DNA of 64,000 nt from Burhinus oedicnemus. Lineage: Eukaryota > Chordata > Aves > Charadriiformes > Burhinidae. Of this stretch, positions 35,691 through 46,520 are shown one piece after another. The stretch lies in assembly GCA_008921705.1 (NCBI GenBank), contig VFFE01006842.1:579321-643320 (forward strand), read 5' to 3'. The position numbers and the translations under genes were made by a program. The notes under the pieces were generated by a model. That model was given only the letters and a program-made list of their open reading frames with translations. It was not told where the DNA came from and searched no databases. The stretch's first letter is position 1. Every line of letters starts with the position of its first letter.

Positions 35691-38600
35691 TAGCAAAATT
35701 CTCATTTCTTCCTGTTATTTATAGAAATAGATAGAGATATAAACAATGCTGTATGACTTGGAGGACCCAGTCATAGAGCTTGGTCATTCAGTTACTAAGG
35801 GAATTGCAATGATATGGCTATCACCATGGTGATTGTGATCATAAGAAAATATTATGGAAGGGACATCTCCAGCAGAGGAATGAGGAATATGGAAAGATAA
35901 TATACATGGAGGTCCTTCTTCCTCTCTGTCTCTGCAGGGTGCTGTAATCCCAGTTTTGGCCTATTCATTGCTTGTATATAGCTCACAGCCAAATTTCAGA
36001 ATACAACCAAATTCAGACAATCCAAATCCACAGACTATTTCAAATATATGAACAAAAAGAATATAATGATGAATAACAAAGATGGAAGGAAGTGTATCAT
36101 CTCCAGTGTGGGGGGAAAAAAACCCCAAAACCCAGAAAACTGAGTTAAATTCAGAGCTTTGCTTAACTCATGGGTGACCCTCTAGCCAATAAATATAGTC
36201 CCTTGAGCCTTTTTCCTTGTCTTTTGACTCTTGAAAATAAAGTCTCTCTTCTGAAGTGTTTTTGGTGAGCCCTGAAGAGACAAGAGATAAGCATGTGCTA
36301 ATTTGAATTCATCACCACATGTGAATTCACTGAGTTTCACAGAATAGTGCAAAACCAGCCTTATAATCCTCCACCAAGTAGCCTTGGACACACTTCTATG
36401 CACAATCCCACATCTAGCTGTGCTCAGCACAGATGTGCCGTGTTTAAGGGAGGGCCTGGCTGAAAACCCGTGGATGTCAGTTAAAGTCTTATGGTTGTCC
36501 ATGGCAAGGTTTTATTAAGACATCGCTACTGGGAGTCTTCCTGGAGTATGTATGCCAATTAACCAAATGGATGAAAATAGGAAATAGCTGTTGGGAAAGG
36601 AAAATGGTGATGGTGATTTATAATGTGAATTTCTACTAAAAACAATATGTGAATCTGAAGTGTACTTCAGGTTTGTTTGGGGCAGAAAATCTGTCAAGCT
36701 GAAAGCCATTTATTTAAGTTTATCTCCCTCTAACTGACTTTGGGACCTCTGCAATGTTGCTAAATAAGTGGAGCTATTCACAAAGTGAACCTTGGCACCT
36801 GCAGCGAAGTTACAAAGAGAAGAGATACTTCAGAATTCAATTTACTTTGTATTAACTTGAGATCTGATACTCATCATCTGCTTTAACTGCTTGTTTTATC
36901 TAAACTGCTAGAGTCACAGGAACGGGAAAGAAAATTAAGAGATTTCAAATTTGTTGCTCTAAGCAAAATGACTTCCTTATCTAATCTAATAAGAGGCTGG
37001 ATGAGTTTCCCTGTTTTAATAATCACTGTGTTCCAAACTTCCCTTCCATTAAAAAAATTAACATAAATTGTCTGGAGAATTTATCTTACTATAATCAAGA
37101 AAGTTTTCTTCAATACCACCCTAAAACATAAACCTGATATTAGTCTGACAAACTTTTGCTAGAGGCTTTTCCTACCACAGTAGAATTTTAATGATGCATT
37201 TAAGATTTTAAAATAAGAAAGGATATATTTATAAAGTCCAGAAGGATGTAGACGTTTCAGTGTCAGTAGCTAATGTGAACTTGGGTGTGATTAGTTTAGT
37301 ACAAAGGCAGGTGTCTTTTAAAAAAAGTCTACAAGAAGTATTTTTGATTCAGAAGGTGGCATTTGACTACTAAGTAAGCATAGTATGAAGTACTGAGATA
37401 TAAAATCAAGGTGTTTAATGTTTGGTGCTCCATATTATGATCTCACATTTACCAGTCTGAGTCCAAAGCAATGCTGTTTGACTGTGGTGCTTATTCCAGA
37501 GTCCCTGAGATTTAAAACTTGGTTGTCACTCCTGCTGAGATTTAATCAGCTGAGGTTTTTAATGTTAACAACAGCCTATCATTCAAGGAAGAGAACTGGT
37601 AAGAAAGATGATTAAACATAGGGAGGTCACATCCTTAGAAGGAGGGGGAAATCATATATCTCATAAACTTTGGAGCTGATTATTTTGTTGGTATTGTATT
37701 CCTTTTGGCCTGGCTGTATGACTGAGGACGATACGGAAACTTCATGGAGGATTAAAAAGCAGGTCACAGCTTTATTTATGGTACATATAAATTTACTTAA
37801 ACATCACCAAGCATAAGCAATGTTCTCCGTGAATACAGGGGTGCCCTGCTGTCAGGAGGTGTTAAAATCTGTAGGTCTATTTAAACAGGTTTTTTGGTCA
37901 AGCAGTTATGATAACTGCTATGTCCTTCTAGTGCTGTGTCTTTCACTGTAGTTCATGCCCCTGACAATTTTATCTCTCAGACGTGGTCTTGGCTCTCTGA
38001 AAGCATGGACTTCCAATGACCCTGTTGCAGGGAAAGCCACTGAAGCTGTGATGGGTGAAATGTCTTTTTTGGTAAGGTGGTTCTGTAAAGAAGGCAGAGA
38101 ACCAGTGTTAGCCCTGAAAGGAAATCTCTCTTTTAACCTCCGCTGCTTGGTCAATACCTTAGAATGTTTGCTACCTTTGGTTCAACCTGATCAACAGTGT
38201 ATGAACAGGTGGTAGATTTGCAGTGTCTCAGCTGCCTCTGAGAGGATTTAGGGTATTTTTCCTGTTGTATTAGTGACTGTGGTAGTCAGTAACCCACTGA
38301 GGATCCTGTTCTAGTGGCTCTGTCAGTAGCCACTTGACAAGTAGATAGAATACCTTCAGCCTTATGTGTCATTTTAGACTGAAAAGTTTCCGAGTCATGA
38401 CATGTTCCCCAGTGACTACAACTTGTACATTTTACTTCACTGAAGCCTTCCAATTTTATTGCTGAGTGATTCAGTAATATTTAATAAAACTAAATACAAC
38501 CTTTTTTTTAGAAGGAATGGGTTTGCCAGTCAATGCTAATTATGGAAATTACATTTTGTAAAGATGTCTCTTCACATTTCATATCTAATATCCCTTCCCT

Positions 38601-40215
38601 TGCTGTCCTAAGAGCCATGCTATGTTGCTGAGACCCAGACGGTGATCAGCAGAGTGATTCTTCTAATGACAATCCTGGCTGTGATTTCTGGTCACACAAA
38701 GGCTAGATTATACATCTGTGGCAGTTTAAAGGGGTCTGAAAATGAGAGTAAAGTGAAGTTTTGTCCACTAAATGGTCCATCATATTGCCATGAAATGTAA
38801 AATGTCTTCTGTGAAACTGAGAAATAGGCCTCTGTTGATTTTTAACGATGAAAAGTACTGTATAATTGTAAGATAATGTATTATCTTAGGAAAACGTATA
38901 CTGCAGCCATGGTATGGAAGATTAAAAGGTTCAAAACTCATGAGTTAATTTTAACATTTTAACACATAGATATAGATTGTTATAACATGTTTAGTGTATG
39001 TTATGTGTATATATATACATGTTATAACCTATATATATAGATATAACTTCGATTTTAACATGTAAACACACACAGATATATATTGATACAGTTTCACAAA
39101 TACATATATGTTCTTTTCAAACCTTTTGTAAGTCCCCTACTGATTACATTTTCAAGTTAAACCACAAAATTAAGGTTACAAAATGAACTCATGTAAAATA
39201 TAGAAGGCTGTATCATATAGTTGTTTGCCTCCAGAATAATATCTTTAAAGTCATTACCAACTATTGTGAGATTGTGAGAAAACTGCAATAATTAGCAACA
39301 TTCATACGTAAAGGAATATGGAATCTACTCACCGGAGCCTTTTGAATGTAAAGCAATTATGTAAAGAAGCATCTTGTTATAGTTTAAAGGAAAATATCTT
39401 CATGAATTCAGTATCTCTGTTCAGTAACTATTTGGAATAGATCCAAATTTGCTTTGAAAACTAAATAAAAGACATCAGAGGTACTCCTGAAGCAATGTCA
39501 ACAGAGTAATTGAATGTCTGCTGGAAATACTCTAAGGTAAGAGAAAGAGTTCAACATCGTTCAGGTTCAAGTGTTAAAAATGAGGCAAAATATAAAGCAC
39601 ATAACCACCCTGAACCTGTGCTTTCACTTCTTCTGGCTTCAGAATTACTAAGCTAATATTCAGGGTAAGAGGATGTTGGGTTTGGGTTTTTTTTTCTTTT
39701 TTTTTCTTTCTCCTAGAAGTTTAGTGCTAAAATTCTGCCTCTTTATGTGTTCATCAAATCCCAGCTCACTAATGCAGATCTTTGGATCCAAAATTCAAGC
39801 ACACGGTGTCCTGTTGCATCTTCATCAAGCTGTAGTTTAGATGCAAAATATCACTAGGGGAACGTTAAAGCTTTCAGGTTACCCACTCACAAAACAGTGT
39901 CCAAAGCCAGCTCCTGCAGGGACCCACATTCTATATATGTCTACATAGGCCAATATATTTTCCACTAATGGGCTTTTATCTCGATCAGCCAGAGAAGGGA
40001 ACAGCATGAGGCTGTTAGCGTTTTTTGTGTTTGCATGAATGAGTCTCTGTCTGTGTTGATCTGTGTGTTTGGCCATGTGTATATCTATATATGTGTTGTT
40101 TACTTCTGTTTGTGTGCTTATTGGGAGTACATGTTCAGCCTTGCTAGGGGCTGAACGTGGGGACGTGGAGCTGGAGCAGCCTCATCTCTATTGGGCTGTC
40201 AGATTCAGCCGCCTC
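35691..40215. other. Unique non-coding DNA
   Basis: No gene or transposon recognised in 4.5 kb. It contains an AT-rich inverted repeat (38979-39028) and a T-rich stretch near 39688-39712. Short frames such as 37955-38215 have no recognised domain. Confidence 0.5.
38979..39028. repeat. 12-bp perfect inverted repeat in TATA-rich DNA (cruciform candidate)
   Basis: GTTATAACATGT (38979-38990) and ACATGTTATAAC (39017-39028) are exact reverse complements. The 26-bp spacer is itself alternating purine-pyrimidine (TGTATATATATA type). The surrounding 38.96-39.11 kb is rich in ATAT and ACAC steps. Such sequence melts easily and can extrude as a cruciform. Confidence 0.88.
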
Positions 40216-40438
40216 TACAAAATCACAGGATAATTCAACCTGGAAAGGACCGTAGGAGGTCCCTAGCCTGACCTCCTGCTCAAAGTAGGATCAGCTGTAA
40301 GATTAGACCAGGTTGCTCAGAGCTTTCTCCAGTCATGTCTTGAAAATGTCTCTGGGCAGTTTGTTCCAAAGCTTGACTATCCTCAGGGGAAAGAAGTTTT
40401 TCATTGTAGCAAGTCAGACCTGTTCCTCCCTTCCTCTC
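40216..40438 (-). mobile_element. CR1 3' fragment, antisense
   Basis: The inverted sequence matches the last ~220 bp of an older CR1 ('caggttgctc' blocks and 'gttccaaagcttgactatcc'). It ends exactly where the solo LTR begins. I do not see its continuation on the far side of the LTR, so either its 5' end lay here or that part has diverged beyond recognition. Confidence 0.75.
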
Positions 40439-40996
40439 TGTACTGGTTTTGGCTGCGATAAATTAATTTTCTTCATAGCAGCCGGCATAATGATATGTTT
40501 TGGATTTGTACTGAAACCACATGCCTTAGCTGTTGCTGAGCGGTGCTTACACAGAGCCAAGGCCTTTTCTGCTTCTCACTCCGCCCTGCCAGTGAGTAGG
40601 CTGGGGGTGCACAAGAAGCTGGGAGGGGACACAGCTGGGACAGCTGACCCCAACTGACCAAAGGGATATTCCATACCATATGCCATCCTGCTCAGTAATA
40701 AAAGCTCAGGGAAAGGAGAAAGGGGGAGGCATTTGGAGTTATGGTGTCTGTCTTTCCAAGTGAGTGTTATATGTGATAGAGCCCTGCTTTCCTAGAGATC
40801 ACTAAACACCTACCTGCCAATGGGAAGTAGTGAATGAATTTCTTATTTTGTTTTGCTTGCACCTGCAGCTTTTGCTTTCCCTGTTAAGCTGTCTTTATCT
40901 CAACCCACAATTTTTCCCGCTTTTACCCTTCCAATTCTCTCCCCCATCCCCCTGTGAGGGAATGAGTGACCTACCAGCTGGGGTTAGACCACAACA
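40439..40996 (+). mobile_element. Solo LTR with perfect 5-bp target duplication
   Basis: The 558-bp element starts TGTACTGGTTTTGGCTG and ends with GGGGTTAGACCACAACA. CTCTC flanks it on both sides (40434-40438 and 40997-41001). AATAAA at 40697-40702 gives the polyadenylation signal. It is the same family as 2998-3547 (inverted) and 51724-52175 (inverted, truncated), sharing 'GGGAGGGGACACAG' and 'AGGGATATTCCATACCATA' blocks. It has no internal viral genes. It lies between an antisense and a sense CR1 fragment. Confidence 0.9.
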
Positions 40997-41231
40997 CTCT
41001 CCCATGCAAAACTGAATGTTCTTAGAAGATTCAAGCTTCCTTCCAACGTTAGAATGGCATGAAGCACTTTGCAACAGCTGATTGCTCTGACAAGTGGCCT
41101 GGTCTACCACTTGGCTATGTTAAGTGTAACTAGCTAGTACATTATGCGTTACATGTTACACCAGCAGAGCTTCATACAGGGTTTGGGTCTTACTGGATTG
41201 AGCCACAACAGCCAAAGCTTCAGCGTTGCCA

Positions 41232-41742
41232 TGAACTGTGTCCAGTTCTGGGCTGTCTGGTTCAAGAAGGACAGGGAACTGCTGGAGAGGGTACAGCAAA
41301 AGGTTATGAAGACGATTAGGGGGATGGAACATCTTTCTTGTGAGGAAAGGCTGAGGGACTTGGGTCTTTTTAGTCTGGAGAAGAGGAGACTCAGAGCGGA
41401 GATCTCATCAATGCTTACAAATACTTATAGGGAGAGTGTCAGGAGGATGGGACCAGTCTTTTTGCAGTGGTGCCCAGTGATAGGACAAGAGGTGATGGGC
41501 ACAAACTTGAACACAGCAAGTTCCATCTGAACATGAGGAGGAACTTCTTTCCTTTGAGGGTGGCAGAGCACTGGAAGAGGCTGCCCAGAGAGGTGGTGGA
41601 GTCTCCCACTCTGGAGATATTCCAAACCTGCCTGGATGCCGTCCTGTGCAACCTGCTCTGGGTGACCCTGCTCTGGCAGTGGTGTTGGACTAGATGATCT
41701 CCAGAGGTCCCTTCCAACCCCTGTGCTTCTGTGATTCTGTGA
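41232..41742 (+). mobile_element. CR1 LINE 3' end, sense
   Basis: A 5'-truncated CR1 beginning in the ORF2 C-terminus ('NCVQFWAVWFKKDRELLERV', 41144-41530 frame) and ending with the 3' UTR 'ttggactagatgatctccag' and the tail 'cttctgtgattctgtga' at about 41742. Its tail ('tctgtga') and 'gatctccagaggtccc' set it apart from the 'gatctttaag' subfamilies. The remaining ORF2 piece is about 120 codons and lacks catalytic residues. Confidence 0.92.
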
Positions 41743-42654
41743 ACATTCAGAACTCTTCCATGTATTGGGATATCACCTGAGCAGCAGCTTCTCTTTTGCT
41801 TTACAGCTTATGCAGACACCCACTACCTTGGTAGTTTCATCACAAATTCTTGCTGGCAAAACTGTGGTATATGCTTATAGGTTCAGACTGAGATTCCTTC
41901 TATCTCCTTTTGAGGTTTGGGGCACAGGATTGGAATGATCATAAACTTGTATTTACTAATTGCTGGAAAAAGAACACAGGAAAGAACTCGATTAAATGTT
42001 TTCAATTAGATTCTTGGACATGTTATACCTATTATTTTCCAGTAATCCACTTTAGTAAGCAAAAATAATAGAGGCCATTAATACTGCTTGAAAGTAAACT
42101 CTCGATCAGCAATTCCTAAAAGCCCTGGTCTAAAGAAATTATATTTATAAGATGAATGATGTACTATTACTAGAAATTGTTATTTCAGGTTTCCCAATCT
42201 AACATGCAACCTACCTTTATACAATAAAAAGTTGACTTCCAATCCATTCTTCTCCATAGCTTTTTTACAGTCACCTAACAAGTTACTTCAGCGTTGATCC
42301 CATGATACCTGTATGACTCCATCTGTTCTTTATTATTGACAAATGGAAATCTAAAATTATATTAATGACTCAAGTATGTCTAGGTTTAGAACAACATTAG
42401 AGGTCTTACTTCTAGCTAAAAAAAATGTGAATGGCACAAGTTTTTGTGATTTACAAACAATCCAGCAGTTTAAAGGAATTAGAGCCTTTTCCAAGGAAGA
42501 GTAGAGGTCACAGGGAAAAAAAGTGCTTGAAAGTCTGGTGTTGTCAGGCTATTTTGGCATTCTAGCCCTGTGCTTTATTTTGTGAGCTTTTTGATCACTG
42601 CCTGAGTGTGAAGCCTTTGTTTTCCTGAAAAAATTGTCACATAAATATAGGTAT
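41743..42654. other. Unique non-coding DNA
   Basis: No gene or repeat recognised; A+T-rich. Confidence 0.5.
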
Positions 42655-43455
42655 TACAGATGAAATAAGCCTATTAGATCATCTCATCCCTTTCCTTGTC
42701 AGTGCAAGATCATTTCCTATGGTAAATTATCTAGTGCAGGCCAAGACAGAAAACAACTCAATTTTGTTAAAAAAATACCCAACTCAACCCAAGCCACCCC
42801 ACCCCCTCCCTACAGAATTTTCAACATTTATTTTCATTCTGAAACAAAAGACCATTTGAAACTCATGAGAGACCAAAAAAGATATAGAGAGACCAATAGA
42901 ATAAAAGCTCTACTAGTGTGAAAACTCGCTGGGAATTTAGAAAACTTGAACTCCTATTTCCTATGCTGAAGGGATTTGAATGCACCTTTCCCACATCCTG
43001 GCCAAATAAGAAGGCTAATGACTCTGAAGAACCATGTCTACCTTAAAAGACTCTTCTGCATTTGAAAAGAATATATAGTTTAGGATGATTTTCCTTTCTG
43101 GTTTAGTTTTACCAACATTAATTTGACATGAATCTTATTTAGTCTTGGTTATACATTAAGACCACCTTAAATAATTCTTCTCTATCCTTGATGTTTATAG
43201 CCTTCAAATATATGTAGACAGTTAACATGTCCCTTCCCCCTTCCCCCCTCCAGTCATTGCTTAGCAAGTTATACATATTTATTTCTTTTAATCTTTCACC
43301 GTAAGTCAATCCTTTCAGCCTCTTAATAATTTATGTTGCTTTTCCTTGAATTTCCTCCAATGTGTCAAGATTTTTTCTAATACTGTGAGGCCCCGCATAC
43401 TTTATTCTAGACATACATTCAACTGTTGACATGAGGAGAGATAGAAGGAGGAGAA
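42655..43455 (-). mobile_element. Ancient CR1/L3-type LINE remnants, antisense
   Basis: Two diverged blocks, 42655-42745 and about 43140-43455, resemble the antisense 3' UTR and ORF2 C-terminus of old CR1/L3-like LINEs. The first reads 'atctcatccctttccttgtc' and 'gcaagatcatttcctatgg'; the second reads 'ttccttgaatttcctccaatgtg' shortened, and 'gaggccccgcatactt'. Order and strand fit one element. The stretch between them (42746-43139) is C-rich near 42784-42808. It also contains 'ctgaagggatttgaatgcac', similar to the end of an old tRNA-derived SINE; that call is weak. Confidence 0.5.
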
Positions 43456-44425
43456 TATCAGTAGCTTATGTTTGCTTCTTTCTTTATTTTGCATGTTTGA
43501 AGTTTGGGGTGTTTTTTTTTAAATACTTGAAAAAAATCTTGTTAGTTCTCTACTTATAGTGATTATACATACTATATATATGTACACACGCATATAATGG
43601 AAATATAAAAATTATTTCTCTCCTGAATGATTATCTGACATCAGAAAACTGATAAACAAATCAAAGCTACAAACACAACTCAGTCAGATATCTGGCAGCT
43701 ATAGCATCTCCAAACGCAGAACTCTCCATGTTGGTGATCTGACAGACATTCAAAGAGGTCCTCAAATGAATATGGCTTAGTAGTTTCCAATCTTGGAAGG
43801 TGGTACGCATACATAGCAGTCTAAGACATACCAAACATAACAAAATGAAACATTCTGTACAGAAGCTGGGTCTTAGACTATGCAAGGGACTTAAGATGGT
43901 GCTTAATTACACAAGACAGTTCTGCAGGTTGATGTTGATGAGGCTTCTGATGGAAAGGAAATCCGTCACATCTAGAAGACTAGCCAGACCTTAGGGAGGC
44001 TTTCCAAATGAGTTTGGGATCAAGACGAGATCAAGCTCTTCACCAGACAAAAGCTGTTTAGAGCTGACCATGCTGCTGAAGCAGTGAGGGATTTGGTCCT
44101 TGTGAGTGACCATATCATCAGCTGGGGAGATGTCTCTGAAGGACCTTAATCCATTCTCAGGTGACATGACACAGGGACCATTGAAGAAACATTGCAGTAT
44201 GTTGGGTACTGAGACCAACCAAAGAGGTAGTGATTAGGGTCTAGGTGAGCACACAGGTTGATGTGTTCAGATTGCCAGTGCAAACATTACCTCAATGGTT
44301 AACTATAATTAGAAGTCAAAGTTGTGCAGGGTGTAGGATGTGCCTGAATGAACAGCGGGAAATGTCAATTTGTTCCCACTTTCAGTATCTTCATAGATGT
44401 CATTGTTTATAATGATGTCACAGAT
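43456..44425. other. Unique non-coding DNA
   Basis: No gene or repeat recognised. Small frames on both strands around 43667-43994 have no domain support. Confidence 0.5.
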
Positions 44426-44764
44426 GTCATTCGCTCTCTACAACTACCTAAAAGGAGGCTGTAGCAAGGTGGGGGTTGGTCTCTTCTCACAAGTAACAAA
44501 TGATAGAACAAGAGGAAGTGGCCTCAAGTTGCACCAGGGAAGGTTTAGATCAGATATTAGGAAAAATTTCTTCACAGAAAAGGTTATCAAGCATTGGAAC
44601 AGGCTGCCCAGGGAAGTGGTGTAAATGCCATCCCTGGAGGTATTTAAAAGACAGGTAGACTTGGTGCTGAGGGACATGGTTTAGTGGTGGTTTTGGCAGT
44701 GTTAGGTTTATGGTTGGACTCGATGATCTTAATGGTCCCTTCCAACTTAGACGATTCTGTAAGA
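44426..44764 (+). mobile_element. CR1 3' end, sense
   Basis: This matches the 3' ~330 bp of the same subfamily as 7955-8850: 'ctctacaactacctaaaagg', 'gacatggtttagtggtggtt', 'ggttggactcgatgatctt', then an eroded tail 'gattctgtaag'. A piece of ORF2 C-terminus remains ('[20 protein letters not shown]'). It is tail-to-tail with the next CR1. Confidence 0.92.
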
Positions 44765-44780
44765 GTCATTTAGTGGTATT

Positions 44781-45620
44781 TCATAGAATCATAGAATGAT
44801 TCAGGTTGGAAGGGACCTTAAAGATCATCTAGTTCCATCTCATGAGGTTCACACGAGCACACTTCTCGAGCTTGTCCAGGTCCCTCTAGATGGCATCCCA
44901 TCCCTCAGGTGTGTCAACTGCACCACTCAGCTTGCTGTCATCTGCACCACTCAGCTTAGTGTCATCCACAATCTTGCTGAGGGTGCACTCAATCCCACTC
45001 TTTATGTTATTGATGAAGATACTGAACAGTACTGGTCCCAATATGGACCCCTGAGGGACACCACGTGTCACTGATCTCCATCTGGACATTGAGCCGTTGA
45101 CCACTACCTTCTGGATGCAACCATCCAACCAATTCCTCATTCACCAGGCAGTCCACTCATCGAGTCCATCTCTCGCCAATTTAGAGAGAAGGATGTTGTG
45201 GGAGATCGTGACAAAGGCCTTACAGAATTCCAGACAGACGACAACCGTAGCTCTGCCCTTGTCCACTGATGTAGTCACTCCATCATAGAAGGCCACTAGG
45301 TTAGTCAGGCAGGACTTGCCCCTGGCGAAGCCATGCTGGCTGTCTTGAATCACCTCCCCGTCCTCCATGTGCCTTAGCATAGCTTCTAGGAGGATCTGTT
45401 CCATGATCTTCCCAGGCCCAGAGGGGAGGCTGACAAGTCGGTAGTGCCCAGGGTCCTCCTTTCTACCCTTTTTCAAAATGGGTGTAATGTTTCCCTTTTT
45501 CCAGTCACTGGGGACTTAACCTGACTGCTGTGACTTTTCAAATATCATGGAGCATGGCTTGGCAACTACATAAGCCAATTCCCTCAGGACTCTGGGATGT
45601 ATCTACTCAGGTCCCAAAAG
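44781..45620 (-). mobile_element. CR1 LINE, antisense, with large internal deletion
   Basis: The 3' tail lies at 44781 (inverted octamers). After about 60 bp of 3' UTR the sequence jumps at about 44835-44850 directly into ORF2 ('atgaggttcacacgagc' inverted). The roughly 0.7 kb between the 'MRFN' block and the 3' UTR, present at 57007-57715 in the related copy, is missing. It then runs through the RT palm and fingers to about 45620. It shares the subfamily features of 56256-57787, including the duplicated catalytic segment and the TAG stop. Confidence 0.92.
44886..45476 (-). pseudogene. CR1 ORF2 remnant: RT fingers and palm with duplicated catalytic segment
   Basis: 45141-45476 encodes '[20 protein letters not shown]', '[20 protein letters not shown]' and '[13 protein letters not shown]' (first Asp of the palm replaced by Glu in 'LEF', where the 56-kb copy keeps LDF). 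After a TGA, 44886-45140 encodes 'RNWLDG', '[18 protein letters not shown]', then [19 protein letters not shown], in which an 8-residue unit around the catalytic DD is duplicated (24-bp units 44922-44945 and 44946-44969). A TAG closes the frame at the 'DAI' block. Not functional. Confidence 0.88.
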
Positions 45621-46329
45621 GGACCCTCCCATGAGGGAGCTTCTTCTTTTACAATAATCCATCAGCCTTCTGAATTTACATTTTCTTTTCTGCTACATGA
45701 AATCTTCTATGTACTCTAAACACGTCAGTTTCCTTGGTGAAATAGTAAATATTTTGGTTTTTTCAGTCTCAAGATTTCTCTTCTTGGTTGTTTCTGTTTT
45801 TATATTTATCTAATAATTAGATTTTAGTGTTTTATTTCCCAGAGTTCAGTGATTATTTTATTTTTCAGCAGTTTATAGCATGTGACCATGAGGTGGTATT
45901 TTCTTTATTTGTTCTCTGTCTCTTCGTTCATTTTGTTTTCATTTTAGCAAGCTGCTGTATCCCAATACTTGACCTTTCTGATTTTCAAATAGATTCAAAA
46001 TATGTTTCCACAATGCAACTGTCCTTTTTGTAGAGTGACACCACTCTTAATTTAGTGCAATCGCATTTTAGTATATTACTGCCACATCATTCTCCTAAGG
46101 CACTTCAATAGATCTACAGAATGTACGATCTATAAAGGACATAAATATGCCTGGTATTAATAGTTGTGATGCTCCGCCAGTCCATCCCGTCTATACCCCA
46201 GTTTCCTCCTTGAAGTTATATCTAACCTTGCTCTTTTTTACTCTCTGAATATGTTCATTTATGCATTTAATCTATTCCTCCAGCAAATTTACTGACTGGA
46301 GAAATTTGTCATTTATGCGTGAAAATCTC
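45621..46329. other. Unique A+T-rich non-coding DNA
   Basis: No gene or repeat recognised. The T-rich frame at 45827-46033 looks hydrophobic only because of base composition. Confidence 0.5.
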
Positions 46330-46520
46330 TTCTTAAACAATGTATCATACTTATAGAACACTTTACATTTCGGAGGATTTTACAGATATTAACTAATTAA
46401 TCAAAGATACCTACATAGAATAGAAAATAAAATTTTAGTATCTCAATTTTAAGGAGACAAAACTGAACAGAGAGATTTAGGTGAGTTGCTCAAGGCAACA
46501 CAGAAAATTAGTGGCATATT
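46330..46520 (+). mobile_element. MIR-like ancient SINE remnant
   Basis: The order of blocks matches the MIR/CORE-SINE type: 'agaacactttac', 'atattaactaattaat', 'tctcaattttaaggagacaaaactga', 'gagagatttaggtgagttgctcaagg', 'aacacagaaaattagtggca' (each shortened here). It is strongly diverged, as expected for an element older than the bird lineage. Confidence 0.55.
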
